A stretch of DNA of 64,000 nucleotides from Magnolia sinica (taxonomy: Eukaryota > Streptophyta > Magnoliopsida > Magnoliales > Magnoliaceae). The DNA is taken from the NCBI RefSeq assembly GCF_029962835.1, contig NC_080588.1, forward strand, positions 18,370,001 through 18,434,000, written 5' to 3'. Positions 1 to 11,750 of the stretch are shown piece by piece. A program made the translations under genes and the position numbers. The notes below the pieces were generated by a model. That model was given only the letters and a program-made list of their open reading frames with translations, did no database searches and was not told where the DNA came from. The first letter of the stretch is position 1, and each line of letters opens with the position of its first letter.

Positions 1-705
1 GTAAAATTGTCTATATATGGTAAAATTCTCTTTGGTCATTTGGTAATTACCACATTTTCGAGATGTGTGAGTGGTATCCAATCCAGTCACTAGATGTACT
101 TCACACTACGCCTCCGACCCAAAATCCAGCCTTGTCCGTTAGTTAGCCAGGCCACACCAAAAGGAACAACGGGGAGAAATGGGAAGGTGATATCCGCAGT
201 GGCAACTTTTAGATGAAATGCTGGCTCCACCTTGTGCATACTTAATCTAACCCAGTCATCGCGTGTGATCCACCAGTACGGAAGAACCCAAAAAAGCTCA
301 AACCATTCAAAACCCAAGGTGGACGCACCACAGCCTTGTTTTACGTTGATTCTAGTGGTGGGTCCCACTTGGTATGCACCGTGAACATAAGAAGGCTGGC
401 TCACCACATGCACGGTGCAGATTCCACCTAGTTCGAACGCACGTATTTTCCAAACGCACGTAAGAACGCTCGCCACCCACTCACCCGCCCTGGAAACATT
501 CAATGCAGGCGTTCAGTTCTTACCGTTTCCTGTGGCGTGGTCTACTTTAGCTCTTAATACGCTTCAATTTAGAAATCATGCCCTAAGATGAGCTGGTACA
601 CATTGCGTTCCTATCCAAGTGGATTCAGTACTGAGGTGATTAAACTATCTGGTCCAGCACCACGGTGTATGTGTCTCATCCAAGCTGTAAATACTTTTTA
701 CCAGA
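1..705. repeat. Intergenic repeat; left half of a MITE-like module split by the CACTA element
   Basis: No gene is recognisable here. The stretch holds phrases of the interspersed module found throughout this window, such as 'tttcctgtggcgtggtctac', 'cttcaatttagaaatcatgccctaagatg' and 'cacggtgtatgtgtctcatcc'. The module breaks off at the CACTA insertion and resumes at 11769 with the piece expected next ('tcatctcaaggcgtgatcctaaaattgaag'). The 137-codon open frame on the minus strand (90-503) lies in this repeat and resembles no protein I know. Outer boundaries are not resolved. Confidence 0.5.
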
Positions 706-719
706 CACTACAAGAAAAG

Positions 720-1870
720 AAAATAGGCCTTTAGCCACAATTTTTTAGCCTCAGTTAAAAAAATGGAGGCTAAATGTGTCTTTTAACCTCGGTTGTTAAA
801 GAACTGAGGCTAAAAGTTCATCTTTCGCCTCACTTGTATAGGTACCGAGGCGAAAAGTCTACCTTTTAGCCTCAGTTGCATAGGAACTAAGGTAAAAAGT
901 CTACCTTTTAGCCTCAGTTGCACAGGAACCGAGGTGAAAAGTCTAGTTTTTAGCCTCAGTTGCATAGGAACCGAGGCGAAAAGTCACCTTTTACCCTCAG
1001 TTGCATAGGAACTGAGGCGAAAAGTCTACCTTTTAGCTTCAATTGCATAGGAACTAAGGTGAAAAGTCTAGTTTTTACCCTCAGTTGCATAGGAACCGAG
1101 GCGAAAAGTCTACCTTTTACCCTCAGTTGCATAGGAACCGAGGCGAAAAGTCTACCTTTTAAGCTCAGTTGCATAGGAACCGAGGCGAAAAGTTTAGTTT
1201 TTAAGCCTCAGTTGCATAGGAACTGAGGCGAAAAGTCTACCTTTTAGCCTCAGTTGCATAGGAACTGAGGCGGAAAGTCTACCTTTTAGCCTCAGTTGCA
1301 TAGGAACCGAGGCGAAAGGTCTATCTTTTAGCCTCAGTTGCATAGGAACCGAGGCGAAAAGTCTAGTTTTTAGCCTCAGTTACATTGGAACCGAGGCGAA
1401 AAGTCTACCTTTTAGCCTTAGTTGCATAAGAACCGAGGCGAAAAGTTTATTTTTTTAGCTTCAGTTGCATAGGAACCGAGGCGAAAAGTCTATCTTTTAG
1501 CCTCAGTTGCATAGGAACCGAGGCGGAAAGTCTACCTTTTAGCCTCAGTTGCATAAGAACCGAGGCAAAAAGTCTACCTTTTAGCCTCAGTTGCATAGGA
1601 ACCAAGGCGAAAGGTCTACCTTTTAGCCTCAATTGCATAGGAACCGAGGCGAAAGGTCTACCTTTTAGTCTCAGTTGCATAGGAACCGAGGCGAAAGGTC
1701 TACTTTTTAGTCTCAGTTGCATAGGAACCGAGGCGAAAGGTCTACTTTTTAGCCTCAGTTGCATACAAACCGAGGCGAAAAATCTACTTTTTAGCCTCAG
1801 TTACATAGGAACCGAGGCCAAAAGTCTACTTTTTAGCCTCCATTGTATAAGAACCGAGGCCAAAAGTCTA
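720..1870. repeat. Left subterminal repeat array of the CACTA element, about 27 units of 42 bp
   Basis: The unit is about 42 bp, typified by 'ttttagcctcagttgcatag' followed by 'gaaccgaggcgaaaagtcta' plus 'cc'. Each unit contains GCCTC ... GAGGC with AGTT/GAAC just inside, so it can fold on itself. A final isolated unit lies at 2375-2412. CACTA subterminal repeats are binding sites for the element's own TNPA-type protein. The 42-bp period is a multiple of three, so several frames stay open through it without being genes. Confidence 0.9.
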
Positions 1871-2374
1871 TATTTAGGAATATTGAAAAAAAATTGAGAA
1901 TATTGAAAGAATTAATAATTTTTAAAATTTTTAACAATTGTGAAAAAATTAAGAATTTTGAAAAAAAATTGAGACAATTGGGAAAAAATTGAGAATTTTG
2001 AAAAAAAAATTGAGAGTTTTAAAAAAGATTTGAATTTTGAATTTTTTAAGAACTAAGAATTTTAAAAAATTTTGAGAACTTTAAAAAAATTAAGAAATTT
2101 TTTTTTGAAAAATTAAGAATAAAAAATGATAATTATAAAAAAGTATGAATTTTTTTTTAAATTGAGAATTTTTAAAAAATTAAGAATTTTGAAATTTTTT
2201 GAAAATTTTGAAAAAAAAAGAATTTTGAATTTGAAAATCTTAAAAAAAATTATAATTTTTTAAAAAATTAAGAAATTTCAAATAATTGAAAATTCTGAAA
2301 AAAATTTAAGAAATTTCAAATGAAATCGGATGGACGGCAGAAAGAGTTCAGAGAAAGGGCAAATGTCTACTTTT
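1871..2374. repeat. A/T-rich low-complexity spacer inside the CACTA element
   Basis: A degenerate run of 'gaattttgaaaaaaattgag' units with long A and T tracts. No gene or splice-flanked exon is visible. It separates the subterminal array from the internal promoter-like segment. Confidence 0.7.
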
Positions 2375-2420
2375 GTTAGCCTCGGTTGCATAGGAACCGA
2401 GGCTAAAAGTCTAATTCTGA

Positions 2421-2560
2421 TATATAAATTCGACGGGCGCGAGTGCGCATGGATGCTTTTTCCTGATTCTTTTCTCACTCGCTGTGCGAACGAGCGAGAG
2501 AGATCTTCGTTCTCTTTCTAGGGTTTTCTCCTGGGATTTTCACACCTCAATCGTCCTTCC
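2421..2560 (+). promoter_or_regulatory. Putative internal promoter and 5' leader of the CACTA element
   Basis: TATATAAAT at 2421-2429 is followed after about 60-90 bp by a pyrimidine-rich, GAGA-containing leader ('cgagcgagagagatcttcg', 'ctctttctagggttttctcc') that looks like a plant 5' UTR. It lies just inside the last subterminal repeat and points at the plus-strand captured exons. CACTA elements normally start transcription in this position. No transcript evidence is available here. Confidence 0.45.
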
Positions 2561-5460
2561 TTTTTTTTCATTTAATTTTCCACAAATCTCTTTGATTTCT
2601 TCGATCTTCGAAGAACCTGTCATGACCTCGATCTCTTTCTTCGCTTTTTCGCCTAGGGTTTCTGCTCCCGATTCGTAGATTTTACTCCTTTTTTTCTCGT
2701 TTTCCCAGCTTCAATCTCTGGAAAAGAGCTGGAATCCTTCTTCGCCGCTCCTTTAAAAGGTTTGAAGTTGATTCCGCTCTCAGAATTTTGTTTTTGAGAG
2801 GTTTCTTTCAAATAATTGTCTTTTCTGATCGAATTTTAGCCCAGAATCCCTTATCTATGGAGATTCTCTAACTTTTGAGATCTAATTTGTGGGTTTCAGC
2901 TCCTGAATCGGGGTTTCTGCTCTCCAGTTCGGGTTTTTTGAAACGTTTCTTTTGGTTTGCTCGTTTTTAAAGGAGATTCTTTTGATTTGAGAACTTAAAT
3001 GAGGATCTGCACTTGCTTTTTTTCTTTTTTTTCCTTCTCGGTTTTGAGAGGATTCAAATGCCGAGATTTCAATGGATTTTGCGGGAGTTTGGGAAATTTT
3101 AATGCAGTTCCTGTTTCTGGAAAGATAATGTCTAGTAATGGTTTAAGAAAGCGTGGGTTTGGAGGATTTTGTGTTTGGAAATTGCTGATTTCCACAGTTG
3201 AATTAAGGTATTTTTTTTCTCTGTTTCTGCTTGGAATTTAGCTTCAGATCTTCTTTGATGGAATATTTTTCATTTTTCGATCTTGTTTTAGGTGGGATAT
3301 ATGAATCTTTACTGTTTTATTTGTTTTGACGAACAAAAAAAAAAGATCATAGAATTAGCAAAATTTATAATGTGATTTCCAAGTTTAAGAAAATGTGGCG
3401 AGGATTTGAGTAATGTTTTAAATTTTCACTGCATTTGAATGATTTACTACTGCTATATTGTAGGTTTAGCTCCAACATCTGGTTGCAGGAATTAGCCTTT
3501 TGGGATGCTTGTTGATGTCATGATACTTGTTTACTTCTGCTTGAAATTTGGCTTTGAATTCACCCAATGGATATGCTCTTTCTTTTTCTACTTTTTTTGA
3601 GATAATGTTTTTGCATAAGGACACATTGATTAAAAAAGGAAACGCACAGCTGAACCATTTTTATGCATTCACTGCTAAGAATCATCCAATCTTATAAGAG
3701 TTAGTGAGAGTTAACAACTACAATGCCTTCTGTTTATGGTTATTTAATGGTGAGCTGATCTGAGTAATCATTTGAGAAATGCAGGTTCGGGGTTGGACGT
3801 TCACAATATTTGCTGGATCATGAAATTTTTGACGAGGTATGTTTGATTCCTTTGGCTATTGTTTGAATCTTTTGCTAGATTGGAAGATGTAGGTTTCGAT
3901 CTGTGGAAAACAAATTTTTTTTTTTTGTTTTCTTTTCTTTTTAAAATTTTCTTGGAACCCCTGGTTTGATGGAAAATAAAAACACAATTTTCAGAAGAAA
4001 AGAACTGATGAAAGAAAAGAAGTGTGATGTTTCTTCTAGATGACCTACTCTTGTTAAAGGGTACAAAAAGACATGTGGATTTTGGCATTTTATTTTATTT
4101 TTTTGTTTTTGTTATCTTCTTCTTCGTTTCTTTATTTTCTTTTTCTTTTTCTTTGGTTTTTTTAGTCATTCAACAGCTGTGTTGATTTTATTATTATTAT
4201 TATTATAATATTAACATTTGAACATTTGTTTGGTTGCGTCTATTGTTTTTTTTTTTTTTCCAGTGTAGATTGGTGTGGGTTTTCATGAGCTTGGAGTGGG
4301 TTTCGGTTTGTCTTCCAGAGCATGATACCTGATAAATTTCTATTGCATTGCCAGGAAATGTCAGGTAAGTCTTATGGGATTATCATTGTGTTACCATTCA
4401 GTTAAATTGAGGATGTAAAGGACAGGCTGGCTCTTATATCTTTATCATATAGATTTTGCACTGGCTAAGTGAAACACCATAAACGGTTATGGGGATGATA
4501 GAAATGTCACAGGAATGGTATTCCATTTGTTTATGGTTTGTTTGTAAAACCAAAACATATACTAATCCTTCGTTTTAAAAAAATGCTAACTATCCTGACC
4601 TAGACTAGTCATCACTAGCCATGTAGTATTTTTTTGATTGAAGTTTTCCAATGGAACTTTTCTTTTGTTTGTTTATTTGTTTGTTCTTTAAAAAAAAAAA
4701 TTAATTATTATTATTATTATTATTATTTTTGTGATTTGTTGATGCGTCAAAATTGGGTTGACATGGGCGAATGTATTTCAAGCTTTGATTGTCCAATTCA
4801 TAGGTCACCTCTTGATGGATCATAGCCTAAATGTGGCAATTGCTGGATTATCATATTTATCATTCACCCAACTCCTGGCTGTTCAATAACGATCCACAAA
4901 AGACCACTGATCGGATAGTTAAGAGGCATCTAAATTGCATGAATTGCAAGCCTTATCCAAGAAGCAAACTGATATTGGATGGTCCGGATGAATGAGCATG
5001 TTGTCTCATGAACATTAATGTAGTTCACCTGCATGGTGGATGTTAGAAAACCCCTTTCTTATACATACATCTTCTTGATTTGGATTTTCTAGTTCATACA
5101 TACATGGGGTGAAGTAATTAAAATGAGATAGTCCTTACATATTGATTATGTGATTTCTTCTTATGTTCTTTTACTTTTGCAGGTTGCCTGGCATTTAAGT
5201 GTGTTAGTGTAAATTGCCAATTTGATGGGCTACCACATGGATTGTAGATGGCCAGAGCTCAGAAAGCAAGTTGATTGCCTGTCATGGTCATCCTTTTAGT
5301 GGCCTAAAAAATGAGAGCACTTGTGTATGGCAACCGAGACTATCAGCTTGGTGGCTACCACATGGATCATGGATGGCTGGACCTCAGAATGTAAGTCGAT
5401 CAGACTCATAGTCATCTGATTAGTTGCCTAAAAGGGAGATGGTTAGCTCAAATAATGAGC
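2561..5460. other. CACTA interior with no recognisable coding sequence
   Basis: T-rich, intron-like sequence with several candidate splice sites, for example 'ccaggaaatgtcaggtaagt' near 4355. Short frames such as 2999-3241 (+) look leader-like and contain no domain I recognise. The segment may be 5' leader and intron sequence of an internal transcription unit or of captured genes. I cannot assign it. Confidence 0.4.
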
Positions 5461-5539
5461 AGCAGTCTCCATTCAGCTGCAAAACTCGCAACAATTGGAT
5501 GGTCAGAGACGTTTAGTCGCTGTAAAAATTTAGACGGAG

Positions 5540-5760
5540 AGTATGTCGAGTTTTCTCAGCGTCGTTTTCGTCGATCCTAGGAGAGTCGTCGGTTGATTCA
5601 GAAACATCCGGCTGTAATTCCACTCTGTCGGTCAATTTTTCGCTGTTTTTACAATACACGAAGCGGTTGTCGAGGTCGAGCTCGCATCTGGAATTTGGAG
5701 CATCTGATGGAATTGAAGACGAATACTCTGACGAATTTACAGTCAGATCTTCAATTTCCA
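5540..5760 (+). pseudogene. Captured fragment, probable N-terminal region of a SOLO DANCERS-like cyclin
   Basis: One plus-strand frame is open and reads a Ser/acidic-rich segment with SVNFSLFLQYTKRLSRSSS followed by HLEFGASDGIEDEYSDEFTV. It lies just upstream of, and in the expected order before, the much clearer SDS-like exon at 5827. The region ahead of the cyclin box in SDS proteins is Ser-rich and acidic, which fits. The opposite strand is also open (5513-5761), but nothing supports it. There is no start codon or complete exon, so I treat it as a captured piece within the CACTA element. Confidence 0.45.
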
Positions 5761-5826
5761 TAAAATTTCTTAATTTTTTTAGTTGTTTTGTATTTATATT
5801 GTCTAAATTGATATTGTAATTTTTAG

Positions 5827-5994
5827 CTTTTGAGGTTCGAAAATGAAGAGCATGAAGAGAGCTACAAAAAGCTCAGGAACAGGGAGAGGAGACACGAGTA
5901 TCGGCACGACTATGCCGAGGAATACGGCCCGACAACAGAGTACGGAGATGTCGTGCTCCAGCAGCAGCTGCTGATGGTGAACTGGATAATCGAG
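5827..5994 (+). pseudogene. Captured exon of a SOLO DANCERS (SDS)-like meiotic cyclin
   Basis: A 56-codon exon bounded by ...tttttag and gtgagg, phase 0 at both ends, encodes LLRFENEEHEESYKKLRNRE...HDYAEEYG...LLMVNWIIE. As I remember it, Arabidopsis SDS has at the same place LLRF-x-x-EE-x-EESY-x-x-LR-x-RER and ends in MV-x-WIV at the start of the cyclin box. SDS is a meiosis-specific cyclin needed for homologue interaction and DMC1 function. Only the linker and the first helix of the cyclin box are present. No further cyclin exons follow, so no working cyclin can be made. The reading frame of the fragment itself is open. Confidence 0.7.
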
Positions 5995-6204
5995 GTGAGG
6001 GACTCTCGAATCACGTTTTCTTAACAATATTCTATGAGAATCTAAAAAATTGGCTGATATGCAACTGAGTCCTATGAAGTTGCCGTTACATCGAATGGTG
6101 ACTATATAAATATCACAAATAGTACAGGAATTCATCTATATTTGTCATTACTGTTTGTAGTTGTGGGTAATTACCGATAACTAATTATCTTTGGTACAAA
6201 CCTT

Positions 6205-6206
6205 GT

Positions 6207-6281
<75 letters not shown>
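6205..6281. repeat. (TC)n microsatellite
   Basis: Almost perfect CT dinucleotide run of about 75 bp inside the CACTA element, downstream of the SDS-like exon. Confidence 0.97.
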
Positions 6282-6283
<2 letters not shown>

Positions 6284-9217
6284 AGTTAGGTTGAATGTCA
6301 CCTTCAACATGGCTATTTTTTTCTTTATGATTTGGGTGAATGTCACCACCGACAGGCCTCTATCTCTGTCTACAATTTAGACGGTCTCTCCTTCTGTCCC
6401 TCCCTTTATTGACAGTCTAATCTTCCAAACCTTGGCAATGTCAGTGTACTCTTTCCTGTAAATTCACAAATAAAGATTAGTTGCAACAGGAATCCAATTT
6501 TTCCCATTTCTTGGTCATTGTAATTTTGATGGCACTGAGGTGGTGATTTTATTATCCAATTATTGTTGTAACTCCCACATTTCGGCTTTGTTTTTATCAA
6601 TTTCTTTCATTTTCCATTCCTATTATTTTAGTAAACCAGAATGTATCAGTACTTAAATATAGCTGTTAAACTCAAATCAGGGTAAAGTCTCAGTGACTAT
6701 CAATTGACAAATGGCAGATTGAATGTTTCATTGGATTTTCTTGTCATAATGGCTGCCGAAATGTAATTTGAATGCATTTTGCCTAATGGATATTTTCTTA
6801 CCTAAATTGGTAGGTTCGATGTCATACGACACAATTTAATTGCAGTTGGGTGTTCTGTTGGCATTCACCTAAATGTTACTTTCTATGATATTTCTATGTT
6901 TGTGCAAAATGCAGTTAGTCGATTGGTATGATGGCTACATATTTCTATGCTTGATCTGTATGTTACTAATTATAGGTAGCAATGGCCTAGAAAAGATTAA
7001 TTCATGATCTTTCTTGTACCAGAAGGGCAGGGACTGGCACTACTGCAGATATGATCGGGCAGTTTAGAAAATTGCTACGTTAGGAAGGAAGATTTGTTAA
7101 TATTTTCTCTTCAACATCATTTTAGCATGACTAACCAATTGTCTTGGAAAATTTTTTAATACTTCGAACACTGATTGTAAGTTTGGCACCTTTTTGTTTA
7201 ATTATATTATGAATTTATATTGGAAACCTGAGAATTAAGCGGTGGTATTGGTGGTGAGTGTAGAAACGTGAGTTGCAATCAACTTCAGGGCGAATTGGGT
7301 GGCCAATTTGGTGGACAACTAACTGGTCTCTCGACATTGTGAGTTAGTTCTCTCTTCTCATTAAAATAGCAACAATTCTTAGCTGCTTTAGCATCATGGG
7401 AAAATGTTTTCTCATTAATCTATTGTTGACAATGGGTGAAATTGCTTTTGTTGAGTTTCCTTATTCAAATACACTAGTGTATTATTTGTAAACAGGAGGA
7501 AAAAAATGTAAAGAAATGGTGGTCTTTTTAGATCTTCCTCGGCGAGTCATTCCGAGTATAGTGAAAGAATGGAAGAGAAAGATAAGCCTCGCAGTTATGA
7601 TTTTATTTTAATTTTGTGAAGAATAAAGCTTTAAGTTTTTGTTCCATAGACATACGGGTAAATTTTTGTACCTCTTATTTCTTTTTCTCTGTCTCTAAGA
7701 TTTTTAGGTTTTGGCTTAACTCTTTTCTTCCGTGGTTTACTTTTTTATCTCTATGGTTTTTATGGTTTGGCTTTTACTCTTTTATTTTGCCTTCATCCAA
7801 CGTGTGTGCAATTGTTTTATATAATAATTAGAACTAGAGCCAAATGTTAAAAATCCTTTTAGCCGAAGATTGTTGGTGTATGTTGCAATTGTTTTTTAAA
7901 CGGTTGGATCTGGTTCAACTAAATTTGAGGTGTCAAAGTTAGATGGATTTGATTACAAATTACATAAATTGAAGATAAATGTGGTATTAATAAAGGAAGG
8001 TTCTACAATTGTAATTGAATGAAAAAAGAAAAAAAAAAAAAAACCATAAGGATGAAATATGAGCTTTTTTAGAAGAAAAACATGATAGGTGTGGTTAATC
8101 TTCTTTATGTATTAGATGATTTGGTTTTACTCAAAATATATAATTTAGCTACTATCAAAGTTTTTTTTAAAGACAAATAATATAATATATGCAAAGAAAA
8201 ATTAACGTCAAACAAGATTTTTCTTACATAACAACTATAAAACTTGAAAATTGAATGAAGATTCCCCTTGACAAGAATATTTAAAAGCAATAATTTAAAT
8301 CTTAATATAGAATTAGCCATGTCCACGTTGCTTATTGAATAGTTTCATCCAAAAACACTTGAAGGATTTTCTGGTGATAGCATAATGGTCAGAGGAAGAT
8401 CTATTGATAAAAGGCACCAATGTGGGAAATCAAACAAGATCCAAGTTGAAATGTCACAAAATAAGAAAGTATTAGAATTATTAATAGAATAACTATTTAA
8501 ATTGTTAATTTAAAATGATAAATTGAAAAGTTTCAAACCTAATTTATATCGTTAAGGTTTAAAGAGTTCTCAGGAACACCTAGTTGAGAAAGGTAATTCA
8601 TTCAAGGATGGAAAAATCTTATTAATGTAATTAAACAAAGAACTTAAACCATTAATAGATTTTAAATTTCAACATTTCATTTTATATGACACTACACCAA
8701 GATTACTTTTATACATATCAATTTTATGATGATGACATAGTTTACATGAATAATGATAACGTGTATATTATAGGAAATAGAGATGTCAAAATTGTCACAA
8801 GAACCCAATGGTGATCACATAGAGAATAAACTAGTAAGTTCCTCAGACTTTTTATTCTTGGATGTCATAAGACAAAAATCATACCATCTGCTCATTGGAA
8901 ATCTCATTTTCTTCTTACAATACTCACCTTGTTTCTAGTGTCAAGAATCTAAGTTGTGGAAAAGCATTCTGAGTTTTTGGTGGAGTCCAATCCATCCTGT
9001 TTTGCAAACTATTCTTGTGGCTCATTCGGCTTCCCTTTATAGCACAACATCCACTTTCCACAAGAAGTTCTGCAACACCGAAGGTCACACTAGTGTATTT
9101 CATTTACACCGCTGTTGCAGAATTATGGTTTTAGTGCTTGAACAAGGATTCTAAAATAGATTGGCAGTTGCCCAGTAGTTTTACAGGCAGACTAACAACC
9201 ATGCACATTTTGTTCAG
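6282..9217. other. CACTA interior, no recognisable gene
   Basis: A/T-rich intron-like sequence. A possible exon at 8774-8832 is bracketed by 'ttatag' and 'gtaagt' and reads EIEMSKLSQEPNGDHIENKL, but I recognise no family. The plus-strand frame 8954-9154 is likewise unassigned. An A-rich tract lies near 8030. Confidence 0.35.
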
Positions 9218-9690
9218 GTCAAGATGAGAATTTTAATGGGAACTTATGCTCTTTCTGGTGGATATTATGATGCATATTACAAACGTGGCCAGCAGGTACC
9301 ACAGTTATTTTTGCAAAGGCTTTTCATTATAGGCTGTTCTGTGAATTTTACGTAGTGTACCGATGTTTTGATAGCAGTTGTGGTGTTGTAGAAACCTAGA
9401 AGTTAATTTTTAGATATCTTGCGCCATTTATTTGGAAACTTTTTGTTGTAATAGTGTTTTAGGTGAGGACCTTGGTTCAGAAAAGCTTCAAGGCAGCATT
9501 GGATGAAAATGACATCCTCATTTCACCTGCTGCACCATCAGTGGCTTATAAGATAGGTATGCCACTTCCAGCAGCATATATTATGAATTATTGAGGCTAC
9601 TTTCATGGTTACTTCATGCCCAATGGGCAATGTTGTTTGCAGGTGAAAAGACAAATGATCCTCTGGCAATACATGATCCGTTGGTCAATC
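9218..9690 (+). pseudogene. Captured three-exon fragment of GatA (Glu-tRNA(Gln) amidotransferase subunit A)
   Basis: Three pieces with proper splice borders. Piece 9218-9295 reads [26 protein letters not shown]. Piece 9463-9556 reads VRTLVQKSFKAALDENDILISPAAPSVAYKI. Piece 9643 to about 9690 begins GEKTNDPLAI and then loses homology. These match, in order, the C-terminal part of the amidase-signature subunit of the organellar Asp/Glu-tRNA amidotransferase ([10 protein letters not shown]-x-GYYDAYY, ISP-x-APS-x-AYKIGEK). The amidase catalytic Lys-Ser-Ser core lies further N-terminal in the family and is absent here. Introns were kept, so capture was at the DNA level and not through a retrocopy. 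The end of homology inside the third exon marks the capture breakpoint. Confidence 0.82.
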
Positions 9691-10383
9691 CTTTCTAAAA
9701 AACCAGAACCTTGCAATATTTTTCATCACCGTCATTCATTTTCCATTCTCACAAGTGTTGGCAAGTTTTTCTTGCTTTCCTGGTTCATGCCCATGGGCTG
9801 TGTCCGTTGCTATCTTGTCATGAAATGCTTATTATCCTCATGGATGATGTTATATGGTTTTTGTCGACTCTGACAGTTGCATGTGGAATGCGTCTTGAAT
9901 GGTTTCTTGTCTGTTTTTTGTTCTCATCCTTCCTCCTTAGGATGTGCCTGTAATGACATTGGTTTGCTTAATCCACACAACTATCCTTATTGGAGGGGTG
10001 AACAGTTCCTTAAAGATTAATATTTTATTTTACTTTTTTGGTTGATTCACACTGCTGTTGTTTTCTGCTTGTGGTTGACCCATTCAAGCTGCACTTTTCT
10101 TATACGTGTGATTGGTTCGGACAAAATCAATTTTGATCTGCTCTTAGATGTTGTACCCGTGCTTTCTTCTATTTCAATACATATTTTCTTTTCCAAGATT
10201 TTCACATGATATGGGTCAAAAACATGTTTTTTGTTCTTTCTTCTATCTCTAAGTTCTTCCATTGAGGACCTAGTTCATCTTGCTGATCATGGTAGTCTTG
10301 CCTATGTCAGTCAATTCCTTTCAATAACATATTGCAATTTCTAGGCAACCTCATTGTAGTTTTCATTGCTTCGTACCTCACAG
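9691..10383. other. Spacer between captured fragments, no gene seen
   Basis: T-rich sequence between the GatA and kinase pieces. Overlapping open frames at 9616-9953 and 10047-10262 show no domain and arise partly from the GatA piece read out of frame. The last part (about 10310-10383) reads like the intron ahead of the kinase exon, ending in cag. Confidence 0.4.
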
Positions 10384-11090
10384 GGCACCTGAACTTCTAT
10401 TGGGAGCAAAGCAATATTCAACAGCTATTGACATGTGGTCGCTAGGTTGTATAATGGTAGAACTTTTAGCGAAGGAACTGTTATTCAATGGGAAAACTGA
10501 ATTTGATCAGCTTGACAAGGTTTCTACTCTGCACAACTTCTTCTCATGCCTATTATTAGCTGCACTGTTTTAATCAGTTATTGTGGTTTTACTTCATTTC
10601 AGATATTCCGAACTCTGGGCACACCAAGCGCAAAGATATGGCCAGAGTTTGTTGAATTGCCTGGGATCAAGGTCCACTTTGTAAAGCAGCAGTAAGTACT
10701 TGTTCTCCCTGTTTCTGATATTCATTCAAATTCATTAAGAGGCATACTAGATATTTAGTTGTGTTCTTATTCTCGCCACTGTTTTCCCAGGCTTCTAGCT
10801 ATGGGTGATGCTGGTCAGGCTTTCTGGTTTGCCTTGTTGGCAATTTTCAGTTGCGCAGATGTAGCTTATGTTTGGAGTAACCACTGACCTGTTTTTTTCA
10901 GGTATAACAAGCTACGTGATAAGTTATTTGTTGTTTGTTATTTTGTAATGTAGCGGATAACACAATATTGGAGGAAAAATGTGTTGACTCATTGTTCTGC
11001 ACTTTGGTTTCTTTTTTGTGTTGTGATGAGTTATTTGTTGTTTGTTATTTTGTAATGCAGCGGATAACAGCAAAAGCAGCAGAAGATGGA
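10384..11090 (+). pseudogene. Captured multi-exon fragment of a CDKG-type cyclin-dependent kinase
   Basis: Pieces with splice borders: 10384-10519 ([20 protein letters not shown] continuing [20 protein letters not shown] and FDQLDK), 10603-10691 (IFRTLGTPSAKIWPEFVELP then GIKVHFVKQ), about 10902-10930 (YNKLRDKLF) and 11061 to about 11090 (RITAKAA). They match kinase subdomains VIII-XI of CDKG/PITSLRE-type kinases, including the APE motif, DMWS-x-GCI and the late RIT-x-x-AA motif. The ATP-binding lobe, HRD and DFG motifs are missing, so it cannot be a kinase. The last pieces seem to flow into the CACTA 3' sequence. Captured introns again point to DNA-level acquisition. Confidence 0.85.
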
Positions 11091-11319
11091 CGGGCAGTGT
11101 TATCTCAGGGTACGCCAAGCATGACGGCACCGGTGATGACGTGCGCGACCATGACTTTGTATTATCTGTGGAATCTAATGTTGTGTAACAGTTTGATTGA
11201 GTTAAACTTTAAATAGACTGTTGTTAACTGTTTTGTTGGTATTGTGGCTTTCATGATTGATTGTTTCATGAGTGAATTGAATGAATGGATTAGTAGTTTA
11301 AATAAATATTTTTAAAAAA
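11091..11319. other. 3' unique part of the CACTA element, possible transcript end
   Basis: A plus-strand frame runs on from the kinase piece and stops near 11216. Beyond it the sequence is A/T-rich with 'aataaatatttttaaaaaaa' near 11300, which could act as a polyadenylation region. No domain is seen. Confidence 0.3.
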
Positions 11320-11750
11320 AAATAAAAAAATTTAGCCTCAATTTGTAACTGAGGCTTGAATTTAGCCTCGATTGTTGATAACCAAGGCTGAAATTCCCGT
11401 GGCTAAAGAGTTTAGCCTCGGTTGTTGAGAACCGAGGTTAAAAATAGATTTAGCTTCAGTTAGAGGCAATTGAGGCTAAAATTTGGATTTAGTCTCAGTT
11501 GAAAACAATGGAGGCTAAAATTTTGATTTAGCCTCATTTCGAGAAAATTAAAGTTAAAAAGGTTTTAGCCTCACTTGAAGAACCGAGGCTATAATAGTCA
11601 TTTTAGCCTCGGTTGCTAAAACTAAAGCTAAAGCCTTTAGCCATAAGGGTTTCAACCTCGGTTTGGATAACTGAAGCAAAACTGAGGTTAAAGGCTTTAG
11701 CCTCAGTTTTTAATCTTTTTAGCCTCAATTTTGAACCGAGGCTAAAACCC
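11320..11750. repeat. Right subterminal repeat array of the CACTA element
   Basis: About ten more diverged units of 35-42 bp built on 'tttagcctcggttg' and 'aaccgaggctaaa', the same GCCTC/GAGGC motifs as the left array. Units are shorter and less uniform than on the left. Confidence 0.88.

Noticed and set aside
956-1764. Repetitive open frames of 14-residue units (for example MQLRLKGRLFASVP) on both strands
   Set aside because: They are the 42-bp CACTA subterminal repeat read in frame; 42 is a multiple of three, so frames stay open by arithmetic.
720-1870. CRISPR-like array of regular repeats
   Set aside because: Plant nuclear sequence, no unique spacers, and repeats coincide with a CACTA element end.
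5513-5761. 82-codon minus-strand frame
   Set aside because: It lies opposite a plus-strand fragment that fits the SDS-like exon next to it, and no family matches the minus frame.
9218-11090. Functional GatA or CDKG genes
   Set aside because: Only C-terminal or middle exons are present, catalytic parts are missing, and both lie inside a transposon.
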